Counted from the stretch's first letter, positions 23,645 through 38,292 are shown. The stretch is 64,000 nucleotides of DNA from Sistotremastrum niveocremeum HHB9708 (GCA_001630475.1 KV419395.1:996753-1060752); one strand, 5' to 3'. Notes: generated by a model not told the origin, from the letters alone. A program made the numbers and translations.

Positions 23645-23866
23645 GGTGAGGAGGCAGACGGGGCTGGGAGAGGATATTTAGAGTGAGGGAAGCGACATTT
23701 GAGCCAGATCACGATATCGGCAAAGAAAGCGAAATAAGAGATTAGTTATTCATTTAGGTTCAATCTCGGGATCAGATTCAAAGGTACAGCGACGCCTCCT
23801 TTCTCCATTGAGCCCGCCCAGTCCCTAGCTCCCAGTCACGCGCTCCCTGCTCTCCCACTCCCGTCC

Positions 23867-25086
23867 TCATTGCAGCGCACGGCTTGCAAGCTCGAACCCG
23901 AGGAACGTCGCGCCATTCGCAAACGGCGACCTGCACGCACACCAGTCAGCCACGTCCCATGATCGTGCTCAACGACGAACCTTATCAGCGTCGGTCCGAG
24001 GCCCCTGGCAAACGCCATCGCTCCCTCGTGTCTCAGTACCTGGCGCACGCAGTCTATCATTGATCGGTACTTCTGCCCGTCCCCAGGCCCAAATCCGTCT
24101 GTCTGCATCCGCGATTTAATCACATCGATGGGGTAGATGCAGGCCCACAGCTATAATCCGCAACGTTAGCCAAGAACAGAAGCATCGGTGACTCAAGCTA
24201 GAACATACGGCGTAACCGGCAGCTGCTCCAAAAAGAATCGTTTTCGACGCGGGGATGTCTTCTCGTCGCACTCGCTTCTCTCTCATCTCTCTCTGCATCA
24301 AGCTCTCGTATGCCCAGAAGTACGCTGCAAAGCCAACGCCTTCTCTCATAAACGTCGGCACCTGGCCCTTGTAAAGCCCAGCGATCCCATGCTCTGAGGA
24401 TATTTTTTTGACAGCAGACCACGGCCCCGCGTATAACGGTTTTGTTGACGATTGGGTCTGTAGCCCTGCTCGATCGTCAATCTCCTTGGAGGTTTGCTCG
24501 ACTAAATTATTGTTGCTCACGAATGCGGATGTGCTCCACGGGTCCAGACACAATCCCGTTCGCTAACCCTGCGATGGCTCCCGAGACAAGAAGCTGACTT
24601 GAGCTTAGAATCTTGCCGTCGGCTCCACCAACGTTTCTATCAAGGTTTTGCCGTCCAAAATATCGTTTGCTAGCTTCCACAGCTGCGAACTGAATAGAGA
24701 CACAGACTCCGATGCCTAGTAATGGTGTGAGGGTTCCCTGAGGAGATTTATGAGTCTTTCGTCGCGATTCATAATGTAGCCGTGCTCGATACCTTGTAGA
24801 AAGCCAGTGGCCCTTCGTTCTTTAAAATTCCACCTGCACAATCCAACATTCCAGTGTATGTGCCTCTTGGGGATGTTTGCATCCGCTATGCAGTGGCTTA
24901 GATGACATATCAATCGAAGACCAGGTATCTACCTACCACCTTGACAATGTCAAACGGCTGTCCAACCAAGACCTGTGACCGGGAAAACAACGTTAATTTT
25001 GGATTGGGCATGATAACCTGGGTTGACTTCACCTGGGCTATTCCACCCGCCGTACCAGCCGTCAGATCCTTTACCGTCTTCGACAT
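23867..25086 (-). CDS. Mitochondrial carrier (SLC25), Ymc1/Crc1-like
   Basis: Inner-membrane solute carrier with three repeats. The start MSKTVKDLTAGTAGGIAQ joins VLVGQPFDIVKV and RMQTSPRGTYTGMLDC, giving the first carrier signature P-x-D-x-x-K. The second repeat has SGPVEHIRIRLQTQ, where Glu replaces the usual Asp, as in yeast Ymc1 and related carriers. The third has ACIYPIDVIKSRMQTDGFG and ends FANGATFLGFELASRALQ. The match to Ymc1-type carriers (LASPIEHVRIRLQTQ and PANGATFATFELAMR in yeast) is closest in my memory, so glycine or amino-acid-related transport is possible but unproven. Multiple small introns interrupt it. It is divergent from CTR9. Confidence 0.85.
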
Positions 25087-25261
25087 CGCGAGTGACTGGA
25101 GCAGGAATCGTTTACAGCAGTTCTGGTCAGAGTTTTCATATCGGTCGAAAAAATAAGAGTCACTCGCGTCACGGCGTTTATCGGCCGAACTGTTCTCGGT
25201 GACAACGCTTCTACGTCCGTTCCAGACGCCTGTAAGTGAGTGACTGCTCCCTCCAACAGAC
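25087..25261. promoter_or_regulatory. 175-bp divergent promoter of mitochondrial carrier and CTR9
   Basis: Opposite start codons are separated by 175 bp with no coding signal between them. No named element recognised. Confidence 0.4.
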
Positions 25262-28200
25262 ATGGAAGTCGATAGCCCAGATGGCCTGGGGGTCCCTTCT
25301 CGATCTATCGATATCGAGATTGGAGGGCAGGAAATTGTCACCATTGACTTGGACAACCTCGACCCGAGCCCTCAAGATGTGCTGGACTTGTTGCAAGAGG
25401 CGAACTGTTCTGAGTGGATCTGGACCCAATTTGCGTCCGAATACTGGAGAAAGGGCTGGTATCCCGCAGCTGAGCGCATATTGGAGACTGCTACGCAAGG
25501 TCATATGGATCTACTCTCTATATAGCGTTTCTGACATTTCAACGCAGTATTCAACGGCAAAAGCAACTCGTCCAGTGCCCTGTGGCCCATTTACGCATTC
25601 CAGGCCAACGTCCAATTAGCAAACGCGAGGAAGGCTCCAAAAGTCGTCCTTTCCAATGCTCGTATGCGGTATTCTTTTCCTTGCTATAGATTTTTACGAG
25701 TCTTTGCCTATAGGGAGAGATGTCATGAGCGAAGGTATCAACAAAGAACACTACTACAAGGAGGCGGCAGGACTGTTGAACAAAGCTGATGCTGCGCGAG
25801 GAGAAGCGGGAATAGGTGCGAGCGGTCAAAATCTCCTGTTGTTAACACGAGGTACGAATACTTTACTTGTCGCTGATGGTCACTGAAGACATACTCAGCC
25901 ATATACCGTCTCTCCACACGATCGATGGACGAAGCTTTGCAACATTTCGACATGATACTCCAAGACACTCCGACCAATGTTGTTGCCTTGATGGGAAAGG
26001 TGTTCCGTCTTCGTGTTTATGCGTCCGGTATCTAACAGTTTACGGAAGGCACGAATATTCTACGCGAAACGAGACTGGCCACATGCTTTGAAACTATTCC
26101 AAGACGTACTTACATACTGTCCATCATGCAAGCCTGATCCCCGTGTTGGAATTGGCCTCTGTTTATGGGCTATGGGCAATCGAGAGAAAGCGAAAGCTGC
26201 ATGGCAACGCAGTCTTGAAGTCGTGGGCCTTCTTCTCTTTTGCATACCCCGACAATGTGTCACTCACATTTCATCAGAATCCGGGAGATTGGGCGGCTCA
26301 AGTTCTATTAGGCTTGGAGGCCATCAACTGCAGCAAAGATTCCAATAGACCAGAAGAAGAACGAATCAGCTACTACGCCGTTGGATCAAAATACATTGAG
26401 AGAGCATTTAAGGCAAATAATCGGAATGCCTCTGCTGCCAATGCTCTAAGTGAATTCTTTCTTCGTAAGAATGACTTGTCAAATGTAAGTGTATTCAAGG
26501 CGTTTGTAGACCCCTACTGACCCCATTCAAGGCTATGAAACTGGCCGAACGGACAATCCAATGCGCCGATACCCTAACTCTTCTTTCGGATGGACACCTG
26601 AGAGCTGCGCGAGTTTTCCACGCAGAAGGGTCCACGAAAGTAGCAGCTAAACATTATCAAGCATCGGCAGAAGGCCAACAAAACCACACCCTTTCGGCTA
26701 TCGGATTGGCGCAAATGCAGCTCCAAGCCGACGAAGTTTCGGCTGCTATCCATACTCTTGAGTCGCTCCAAACTTCAAGTAGCGACAAATCTCTCGAGGC
26801 AACCGTGATGCTAGCCTCAATGAGAGCAAACGCGCGACCCGGCGTTTCTTCAGCAGATGCGGCCGCTGATCGCTTACGTGCCCGGGACATGTATGACCAC
26901 TTCCTCAAAGCGATTGAGACGGTAGACGTATCTGCTGGCCCTTCAACCCGAACGGTTCGAAATCTCGGCGATGATATGGAAATGCATCTTGAGATTGCTC
27001 GATTGTGGCAGGACGACAATTTAGATCGGATGTCTCGTGCCCTGAAAGAAGCCATCCGTATAGGAAGAATGTCTGGCAAGGTTGACCCACGGCTTACCAA
27101 TAATCTCGCAGCTTTGAAGCAAATGGAAGGCGACTTGGATGAGGCCAGGGCTATGTACGAGGATGCTCTCCGTGCTGCTTCTCAGTCGACCGCGGAAGCA
27201 GATAAAGATATGCCGACAACAATTTTATACAACCTCGGCAGGGTCTACGAAGATCAAGGAGCCGTGGATATGGCGAAAGACGCGTACGAAAAATTGTTAG
27301 AGCGTTATCCAGAATATGTGGATGGTATGTGTGATTTCTGAGGTCATCATGGTGCATGCTTAATTATCTTGCAGCTAAAATTCGGCAAGCGCACATCTTG
27401 CGCGATCTTAATCAAACGAACGAAGCACATGAACTTCTGAAACAAGCCTTATCGGCTGCAAGCAACAATTTGAATCTTCGAGCGTTCTATATCTATTTCT
27501 TGATCCAAAGCAATATGCTCAAAACTGCAAAAGATTTCGTCTTTGCAACCTTGAAGGATCATGACAAACACGACATCTATTCCTTATGTTCAGCAGGATG
27601 GATCATGTATCAGCAGGCCCGTGAAAATCGTGAAACTACACCAGAGGGTGTCAAAGCTCGACGACGCGGATTTGAACGGTCAGCGGAGTTGTATGAAAAG
27701 GCCCTTTCACTGGATCCTCTATGCGCATTCGCTGCCCAAGGCCTTGCTATTGTGACTGCCGAAGATTCTTTGGGTACGCTGACCGGACCAGCTCCACTGA
27801 CAGATGACTCCCTTCAACGTGCCAAGTACGCTCGTGAAGCCTTGGATGTATTTGCGAAAGTGCGAGAGTCGATGAACGATGGCAGCGTTTACGCGAACAT
27901 GGGCCATTGTTACTACGCTCGTGATGAGTTTGATCGTGCTCTAGAGAGCGTGAGTCATGTTTTACGTTTGAGAAGCCCGCACTTACCCAACCTCCAGTAC
28001 GAAACAGCGTCTAAGAAATTCTACAATGATCGCAACGTGCCAGTTCTACTTTGTCTTTCGCGTACCAACTATGCCAAAGCTACGAAAGATCAAAGCTACG
28101 CGCATGTTACCCTAGCTTTGAACTATGCCGAGCAGGTGTGATACTTCCATATTTTCATCTGCCTCTATTGATGTTTTATTGAAGGCTTTACACATACACC

Positions 28201-29189
28201 CGAGCGACAAGGCCGTCATGTACAATATTGCCATGATCCAACAGAAGGCTGCTGAAATGCTATTCGCTCTCAGTCCTGCCAAGCGATCACTAGTCGAACT
28301 GCGAAGAGGTATCGAGCAAGCTGCCCACGCTCAAAAGTCCCAACCCATTCAATTCTGCGTATATTACATAACTGAGACTTCGTTCTTAGGTTGTTTGCAG
28401 CGCTGGCTGCGGATGACAGCCCATCGCTTCCATACAATCGCGATGTTGCAGATCAACGACGCAAATATGGCGAAAGCATGTTGCGAAAGGGAGATGAACA
28501 TCTTGCTGCCCAAGAGAACCATGAAGCGGAGAGTCGAAAAAAAATCGAGGCGGCGCGACTCAAGCGGCAACAGGAGAAAGACCGTATGATTGCGTTAGAG
28601 GTACATTTTCAATCGCCCCAACAGCTCCCGTTTTAACTAGATCCACAGAATGAAAGGCTCGATTCCTTGAAGCAGGCTGCTGAATTGCTAGCCGAGGAGC
28701 GTCGAAAAGCTCGAGAGGAAGCTATGCAATGGACTGCCGCTGCCAGAGCCGCCAGCGACGAGGAGAAGGAGCGTGAAAGGGACCGGAAAACAAAGCGAAG
28801 TAAGAGAGTGAAGGCTGACGGTGAGAGCGACGGTGAAGACGGTGTTGCGGAACCCAAGAAGAAACGTAAGGGCAAACTGAAGAAGGCTGGGAGTGCTGGA
28901 GTTGAGGATCCTCCTGAAGACGGAGCACTGTTCAGTGGCGACGAAGACGGGAAGCCGAAGAAGGTACCTTCTTCCTCTCAATTTTGTTTTCTTGTGCATC
29001 TAAATCGTGAAATTACCAGCGGATACCCAAGAAGAGAGTCGTCAGAGACGACGACGACAATGATGAGAACGCCGGCCCTCGAAAGAAGCAAATGTGTGTT
29101 CTATTTTTTGTTCACCTGATATCTATCTGATCAACCGCAATAGCAAAAGCAAGGCGACCATATCAGACTCTGATGAAGAAATGGAATAA
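25262..29189 (+). CDS. CTR9: RNA polymerase-associated protein Ctr9 (Paf1 complex, TPR protein)
   Basis: Scaffold subunit of the nuclear Paf1 complex, which couples elongation to histone modification. It begins MEVDSPDGLGVPSRSIDIEI and carries tandem TPR units over most of its length. Recognisable stretches are SMDEALQHFDMILQDTP, CKPDPRVGIGLCLWAMGN, AARVFHAEGSTKVAAKHYQ, KVDPRLTNNLAALKQMEGD and HPSDKAVMYNIAMIQQKAAE. The C-terminal third is a charged coiled coil with Lys/Arg/Glu runs, then acidic patches ending TISDSDEEME. More than ten GT-AG introns, each about 50 nt, interrupt it and all visible joins keep frame. The final exon is short and starts inside the acidic tail. Confidence 0.93.
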
Positions 29190-29371
29190 AAGTGACATAG
29201 AACTGACACAACAGCTTGCTATTAATTTATATCTTTCATGTCGTTTCTACGTTGTTGTACTTCATTCGTTTACTGATAGCGGCGTTATCCTAATTAGCTC
29301 CGTTTCTCTCTCTTAGCTCGCCTGGCTCACTGGCACTGCGCTTCTTGGTGAACGAACCACCTAAGTATGAT

Positions 29372-30444
29372 ATGCCAAGTTCCCAGCTAGCATTGGATCA
29401 GGAGATATGGTGGACGTCCGATACCCCCTCCGACCTATTCGCTAGCGAACTCGCGAATAACTGGCCAAGTCAGGATTCTACTGATGACGAGCTCCAAGAC
29501 GAGAGGACCGGTGCAGACGCCAGTCTCGATACAGTCCACCCTTTGATAGTGACGAGCTCCTCCGACACCAATGACACCCTTGACATCACAAGGCCCAATC
29601 TGCGCCGTATGCTCAGCAACAATTCGGAATCCACCCCCCCGGACGCTCGACCACACGATTCCGCTAGTTCTAATAATGCTGCAACGCATACTGAGCCGGA
29701 AGCCCAAGTTATTGTGCACGAGGTTCGCTTCCTAGCCTTCACATTAGTTCCAGAGTTATCTTACATCAAGACGCATAGGTTTCAGCTACGGACTCTCTTG
29801 CTGGTGTAGCCATCAAATATGGCGTACCCGTGGCACAGATCCGCCGAGCCAACAAACTCTGGAGTACGGACAGCATTCACCTGCGCAAAACGCTCTATAT
29901 TCCGCTTGCACCTTCGCTCGACCGGCCAGAACGAGCCACTCTCAAACCTCCTTTGGATCCGTCGACCGAGATTCGGCGTATCCCAGCGAAAGCACTCTCT
30001 TTTTTTCCCAGTTCCCAAGCTTCTTCACCTTCGACGTCAGGAACTGACTCCGAACTTCATTCCCGAAATGATCATCCGGACAATGCGCTTGCTATCAAGC
30101 GTTCAAGATTCTACGGTATACAACTACCAGACAGTATCATAACTCGCCTTTCACTGGACTCCCTTCGTTCGCACGATGATGAGCAAGCTCACGAGATGGG
30201 AGTTGTTCAACCCAGCAAAGTCGATGACAATCGCGTGATAGGCCGTCGCGCGTCCTACCATGATTTCCACTCTACGGAGCGTACTCCGGTGGATACTCGA
30301 GGTGATGGTTGGCTGAGCACCAAAACTGGACCCTCAGCCAGGACTCGGAGCGAGCTCAGAGTCGTGAACACTCAACAGCCGGTCCCTACCCCCAGTATGC
30401 GCATCCTGGGCATAACCTCTTCGAGTCCACCACGAAAAGGGTGA
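29372..30444 (+). CDS. Intracellular LysM-domain protein
   Basis: Two exons (29372-29722 and 29779-30444) give about 338 residues. A single LysM motif lies across the start of exon 2: VSATDSLAGVAIKYGVPVAQ, then IRRANKLWSTDSIHLRKTLYIP. This resembles the LYSMD1/2 type of LysM protein. There is no signal peptide (start MPSSQLALDQEIWW) and no membrane helix, so it is unlikely to be a secreted chitin-binding effector. The flanks are Ser/Thr/Pro-rich and probably disordered. The start at 29372 is the first ATG in frame. It converges with RRP42, with 205 bp between stop codons. Confidence 0.78.
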
Positions 30445-30649
30445 TTCGAGCCGAGTTACCAAACTCGCGTGATCGCCAGCAATGTACATTGATGCCATCG
30501 ATGATTAAAAACGACTCGGCCTGTCATTTGGATCCAGGCGTTGCATGCATCATGTCACCAATGGCGACCGGTCAGTCCTTTGAGCACTGTGGCTGCGATC
30601 GCAATAAACTGATGAATACTCTCAAGTGAACAAGTTGGAACCTCCGCCT

Positions 30650-31750
30650 TTATCGCCATGCGACTCTTCCCTGTCGTCGCGAAGATTCCTCAACGCCTAG
30701 CTGCATCTGAGATGACGAGTACAGCTCTCGTGCGTAGTTTTGAGCATTCTGAAATGTGCCATTTCAGTGACCGCCAAGGACAAGTAAAGTTTGCTGTCCT
30801 ACCGGCATGTGAGTGTGGACGTTCTTCAACGGCATTGCCTCTCCGAAATATTTTATGCCCCGTATGGTAGGATTACCCTCCAGTGTTGATTGCGAAAACG
30901 AATATATAAAAATCAACCGGCTCTGAGCTGCCATCGACTCCAGATGCGTTGCATCCAGAAAGTGGATGCTCGATAACTGGAACCGTCAGCAAGTCATGCA
31001 GAGGTGACCAGGGCCAAGGACATACAAGGTTTAAAGTGATGGCAATTGGGAATGTTTCTCGATTTGCAAGTGATTCTCCATCTTCCCAAAAGTCTTTTAT
31101 TTCGAAGTCTGCGGCATGACTGGTGCGGTGCTGTGTCACAAAAGCGCTCTCATTGCCCAATTGCGAGGAGCCCTTGTATTCGATGTTTTTCGTGGATGGG
31201 ACTCTACAATTCCACAAAGCTGCTCGAACGGCAAGAAAGAGAACATCCAACAAGTTGCCTCCATCTGCGGTAACAAGCGCGTCGATATGGATAGTCCAGC
31301 TTTTTCGTCCAGGAACGACGACCAGGTTTGAAGGGAGAAGGCCAGGGTCGGAATAGACGTCTGAGAGTATGACAGAGAGATCATAGGACAAATCGTCTAG
31401 GGCTGGCGGAGAATGAGCAGGGTAGGCAGATGGTGTACTTGTGGCAGACGTCAGAAAGGCCTGGTCTACAAACTAGAAAACAGCACTCACCAGAGCACGT
31501 TGCATTTTATACGGCCGTTCGCTGAGAAACTGTGGTCCTCGTTGCCCTCGTGGTCAATCTCGCACATGACACCCACGACCACTTCAGATCCCCCGCATTC
31601 AACTTTAGCACTGCCGTTCGCCTGAGGATATACGCCAGTTGACATGCATATTGGTCGGTAGTCGAGCAGAGAACGCCCGTCAGAACGCAGAGGAGGGTTG
31701 GAAATCAGGCCTTGAGCGGTATAGGACTGCTCAGACTTGGAAGTAGACAT
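30650..31750 (-). CDS. RRP42: Exosome complex subunit Rrp42 (RNase PH fold)
   Basis: Non-catalytic ring subunit of the RNA exosome. The first exon encodes SYTAQGLISNPPLRSDGR, RPICMSTGVYPQANGSAKV and VGVMCEIDHE, the usual RNase-PH start. After an intron it continues LCTPSAYPAHSPPALDD, then VVPGRKSWTIHIDALVTADGG and FPIAITLNL. The next exon is read in another frame than the open frame suggests, giving SSIHFLDATHLESMAAQSRL, the conserved DAT-x-x-E segment. The last exon gives NAQNYARELYSSSQMQLGVE and ends at 30650. Stopping at the first open-frame stop near 30873 would lose the C-terminal helices. It is divergent from the cysteine synthase-like gene. Confidence 0.87.
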
Positions 31751-31862
31751 GGAGAATTTTCAGAGCTGCCAATCACCGCGGCTTCCACTTTCAAACTAAT
31801 AGCCTAGGCGCCGCTGCAGCGCGTCATTCGGGTTCAAGGTTGCACCTTGGGTTGCACTTGCT
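31751..31862. promoter_or_regulatory. 112-bp divergent promoter of RRP42 and cysteine synthase-like gene
   Basis: Start codons on opposite strands are 112 bp apart, so both genes must share a very compact promoter. No specific motif identified. Confidence 0.42.
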
Positions 31863-33982
<2,120 letters not shown>

Positions 33983-34014
33983 CTGAAATTAATAACTTAA
34001 CTACAAAAAAGTTG

Positions 34015-36345
34015 CTATGTACTCATGTGCGAGTTGACTAAAGTAGTCGCGCTGGAAGTGGATTCCACTGAGGCGGCCGAATTAATTGGATTACCCTGCT
34101 GGTAAGACGCCGAGAAAGGCGACACATCTTCCTCCGACTTGATGGATGTGACCGAATCTTGGTTCGCTGATGCATTCGCGGGATTTGGATCTTTAGTGGC
34201 GGGAGTAAGTGAGCTCATCGATCTAGATGGAACGACTCAGTCTCGCAAAGGTTTCCATGTGTGATGGGCTACATACTTTCCAGCATCAGTTAAATCCTCC
34301 GCTTGTGAATTTGCGACGGGAAGCTTGAACCATCCAGCTTGGGAAAAGAAATCCCATATTCGGGCGGTTTTGTTAACATCCACTTTTACCAACTCGCGAG
34401 CCTCTCGCTTCCGAAGAGTTCCATTGCTCTTGATGTAGGCACTAATAAGAATCTCCTTGACAGCAAGATAAGGCTTGGGAAGAATGCGAAGCTGAGAACA
34501 CAGTGTTTGTTCTGCGGGTGACAGAAGAGAGATAGATGGGCTGTTGGCAAGATTCAACGGTGCAGGGACTGTAAGTGTATGTTCAGTACTACAAACAAGG
34601 ATCGCCAATTAAAAGCTGTGTCCTCACCAGCTCGTCGGTTGCTCGGGTTGACGATGCCGTTCCCAATATGAGGCGTTGTATCACGATCTCGACTCTTACG
34701 CCCGTCAGACTCAGCAACGTACGAAGAGCCTCTTCCTGTCGCAGTCCCCCGCCTGTCCGTGAACGAATATTCTCGGGTGACGGCAAGTTTTGCTTGAGCC
34801 TAATTCGAAATGAGGGATGATTGATTCAACGAGCGTTGAGTTTACCCTCTTGGCAAAGTCAACATCATACTTCTCGGCATCACTCAATGTGGTGATGCCC
34901 ATCTTCCGATAGACCTGCAGCTCGGCAATCCGTTTTCGCAATATCGATTCATCTAGCGCCAGAAGTCAGGGACAAGGTCGTAGGATCTGGCCTTCTTGCT
35001 CACAGAGTATTCCGTCCACGAACGTCTCATAGTCCTCGGCCGTTTGCAGTTTAGCAAAGGGACGAAACCGATGCGCGATATCTTTTTCCTCGCGGCTACG
35101 TTTCTTCTCAAGGGCTTGCATCTGTAAGCGGTAAGGATTATGAGACACCGCAACATCTCCACCTTCAAGGATAGATTACAGACCTTTTTATATTCGAGAA
35201 GTCCGCGATCGAATATAAAGGCTTTCGCGTGTAGCCTCTTTTCGACTCGTTGATGATACATCTCGAGGAGGGTGAGTTTGAACTCGATAGACTCGTCGCT
35301 TTCGACAGGCAAGGGCACATGTGGCTCTTCATCAGCATTGTCGCTCTGCCCGTTTTCTCCAGGAGGGGTATTCTTTTCTGCTTCGAGTGTGGGAGCTGGG
35401 GTCTGCTCGAGCGAATCTTGTACTCTCGCTTTGACATCCAGGTCGTTTTCATCTTCCACGATGACATCGCCACCGTATTGATACACCAGGCCAAATTCGA
35501 GATCTTTCACGAGGTCCTCTGCATCATTGTCCACCTCGTGCTCAAACTCCAATCTACCCGGCAGGAAAGTGGCTACTTCGTGGACACCTGGGACAGAAGT
35601 CGGAGCAGGCTTTGGAATTGCAGCAGCTGTAGCAGCAGGAATAGACTCAATCCTCCGGCGTTTCCGCTGCTGAAACTCTTGGGGATCAACCACGAATTCT
35701 TTATCCATGAGCTGAACAACGAAAATGAGTGGAGCAGGGAAGTGTCCGTGGGATGAAGACGCACTGGAAGGGGCCAATTTGGAGAGTCAATGTATACCGA
35801 GGTGTAATGCTGTTCGACTTCTTCTTTCGTCCGTGTACCGATGTGCTCAGCAACCGCGGCCCAGTTGCCCAAACCTTGCAGGAGAGCACCCTCGATTAGT
35901 AATAATTCCCTAACATATTCCTTAGCAGAATTTCTATGGACAAGATACATATTAACTCACTCATCTGCACCCCAATCCTCAGAAAAGATTGGCTCAGAAT
36001 GCACTTCCTGGACAGATGCTGAGTGCACGAAACAAAGGGACACCACTTGAACGCACGACGACGCGGTACGGATGAGTTCTCTTATGATTGTTGAATTCTT
36101 TGCCGTTACAGAAGCAGTTGGGACATAGGTCTACGCCTTCGGGTGGTCCACACTCGGGTTCGGCACATTTGATGCGAATGGAATGGGTCAGATCGCAGCC
36201 ACAACTATCGCAGGTAATTTGAACGCCTGGTTCGTTTACTGATCATGCAATTAGCATTCAAGCAGGCGAAAAGCAACACTAGTGCACCTGCTGTTTCGTC
36301 AAGAGGCGTTGGGGGGGCTGTTCGTTTCCGGTGGGTCACCGTCAT
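34015..36345 (-). CDS. ADA2: Transcriptional adaptor Ada2 (SAGA/ADA histone acetyltransferase module)
   Basis: Partner of Gcn5 in SAGA. The first exon ([18 protein letters not shown]) joins [17 protein letters not shown], opening a ZZ zinc finger with [21 protein letters not shown] and [13 protein letters not shown] domain follows: [40 protein letters not shown] and EQHY. The middle has [20 protein letters not shown] and [21 protein letters not shown], the latter joined by a strong GTGAGC donor. The C-terminal SWIRM domain reads [19 protein letters not shown] and [16 protein letters not shown] extend past a stop at 34237 because a GTATGT donor just before it splices to a Ser-rich tail ending at 34015; that last exon is less certain. 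Confidence 0.88.
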
Positions 36346-36712
36346 CAACTGGTCTTGCTCGTCAGGGCCAGACGCGACGGGCGCCTCTTATGCCTGATGC
36401 ATACATATGTCAGTGGAGAGTGCAACTGTCTTGCAGCATAACTTTAGACATTATCCGTATTTATGAATAGCATTGTACGTTGGCTAGGGATATGATGTTG
36501 AAAATCAGTCGAAACTCTCGGCATGTGTCATATTTTCAATAAAGTGAAGTGCCGGCCTGGTAACGTTGCATATGCTTGCCATTTCTTCCAGCGTGCGACT
36601 GAAGTGCGCGATTGCCAGCAAAGCAATTGCGAAATTCGGCGGTCTTGCTTCATCATCAAGCCCCTCCTGGTTTGATACTTATAATCACTTCAAAAGCCCG
36701 CCAAACGCAACA
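36346..36712. promoter_or_regulatory. Divergent upstream region of ADA2 and the CoA-binding gene
   Basis: 367 bp between start codons. An upstream in-frame ATG at 36566 could extend the CoA-binding protein by 49 residues; its residues lack family similarity, so I treat the segment as leader or promoter. Confidence 0.4.
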
Positions 36713-37309
36713 ATGACAGTCAGCAACGTCGAGCAAATACAATCTCGCTTCCTGTCGTCTCCCAAGTATGCCGTCGTCGGGGCATCCAAGGTTCGCCCTG
36801 CATAGTGAGATCCTGATCTAGTCTGATTGTATGTCTAGGATCAAAACAAGTATGGAACGAAGGTATGTGTCCTAGAAACGTGCATGATAATCGATAGACG
36901 ACAATCTCAAAAGGTCCTTAAATGGTACCAATCCCGCTCGAAAGACGTAACTCCCATTCACCCAAAAGAGGATGAATTAGAGGGTATATCGACCCTGAGG
37001 ACACTTGGGGATCTACCCGACCCATCTGAGACATCGGTTAGCATCATCACGCCCCCGAAAGTAAGGCAGCCCACCGTTACAAGGACCCTGCAGTTACTCA
37101 TCGATTATTAGGTGACACTGTCGTTGATTCAAGAAGCCAAAAGGTTAAGGGTACCTGCCCTTTGGTTGCAGCCAGGTGCAGAGGACCAAGCAGTTATAGA
37201 ACTTATCCAATCAGAAGGATTATCAGACAAGGTTATTCTCGGGGGCCCATGCATTCTGGTCGAAGGTGATGGCATCATCCGCAAAAACACCGAGCGTGCA
37301 GCGTTATAG
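36713..37309 (+). CDS. CoA-binding domain protein (YccU-like)
   Basis: Small Rossmann-fold protein of the bacterial YccU type, function unknown. Four exons (36713-36790, 36839-36862, 36914-37060, 37112-37309) give 148 residues, normal for the family. Conserved motifs are KYAVVGASKDQNKYGTKV for the nucleotide loop, SVSIITPPKVT, LWLQPGAEDQAVIEL and GGPCILVE. The 24-nt second exon encodes DQNKYGTK and is needed to complete the glycine loop. An alternative start at 36566 would add a Ser/Ala/Lys-rich extension that might act as a mitochondrial presequence. It is divergent from ADA2 and converges with the HIT-finger gene, with 55 bp between stops. Confidence 0.85.
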
Positions 37310-37364
37310 AGCGGCATACGAGTTGTCAAAGTGTCAGCGCCATTCAGACAACGCATTGGATAGC

Positions 37365-38178
37365 TTAGTCCCTCTCTATAACCAATCCTTCTGTAGGTGC
37401 GTTGGGCGTAGTGACAATCCCCTGTATAATTTTAGCCAAAGCTTCAAACTGCTTTATGGTGATCTGGTCAATTCCTTCCGGCAGAGTATTCGGAGGTTCA
37501 TGGCTCGATCCATGTACACCTAAAAGAAATTCGAGAGCAAGTTCGCGCTCCTGACCTCTCATGGTGTCGAGGGAACGCAGTACAATTTTTAATTGAGGAT
37601 TAGAATCCAGGTGTTCGCGGAGGCTCGCTGAAGAAGCTGATGGACACCCTTCAGACAAGCTCGGTGCTCTTGAAAAGGATATTACATACCAATCTTTTCA
37701 TACTGCCATAGTTGCAGAGGCTTATGATCGTCCTTCTTCAAAGGATCGGGGTATGAGGGCTCCTCAGGGATATACGGCCATTTGAGAGTAGTCAAAGGAC
37801 GTAGTTGGATGGGTTGTGCTAGCTCTGCGTCACCAGGTCGTTCATCGTGTCCTATGACTGGTCCACGTCAGGCAATGCGTTGTCCGATAGGCTGGGCTCC
37901 TCACTTTCGGCTGCCACAGATGATGTATCAGCTAAGGTATTAGGATGCCCACAAACATCTTAGTTCAATGGTCTGAATTAGGAGAGGTTTCGACAACCAT
38001 AGTTGGCCTCGTACCTCGGTGCATTTTGAAACACTGCAAGGAGCAGCTGTCCATGCTCAGTAAATGTCTGAAGTTGACCTGGGATGGGCACATACTATGG
38101 AATGTGGCATTTCGGACAGGTATATCTTTGCGGGCTCTCATTGCAGATTTGACAGGAAACAACGAAATGACGAGGCAT
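37365..38178 (-). CDS. HIT-type zinc-finger protein (ZNHIT3-like)
   Basis: Likely assembly factor related to ZNHIT3/Hit1, which acts in box C/D snoRNP biogenesis. The start gives MPRHFVVSCQICNESPQRYT, CPKCHIPY, then CSLQCFKMHR, a complete HIT zinc finger spread over two exons. Two short exons (about 32 and 27 nt) carry the end of the finger and the linker. The body reads LRPLTTLKWPYIPEEPSYPD and LKKDDHKPLQLWQYEKI, then SASLREHLDSNPQLKIVLRS. An apparent frame break near 37860 is resolved by a GTGAGG intron of about 49 nt. It lies 114 bp head to head with the CLASP gene. Confidence 0.82.
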
Positions 38179-38292
38179 AGAAGAACTATAGAAGAGGTAA
38201 GCGGCGAGCCACGTGATACGCGACCGTGTTTGGTTGGTTGAATTTGTTGTGTAAACAACGCCCAACGTGTCAACCTCGACCTTGCTGCCCCT
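38179..38292. promoter_or_regulatory. 114-bp divergent promoter of HIT-finger and CLASP genes
   Basis: Opposite start codons are 114 bp apart. A CACGTG E-box lies within the segment at about 38211-38216; this is the only recognisable element. Confidence 0.42.

Noticed and set aside
34950-35030. GC-donor intron in ADA2.
   Set aside because: A strong GTGAGC donor a few codons upstream gives the family sequence [10 protein letters not shown] with a normal 51-nt intron.
37840-37920. Stop codon inside the HIT-finger gene suggesting a pseudogene.
   Set aside because: A GTGAGG...CCAG intron of about 49 nt removes it and restores phase with the conserved downstream block.
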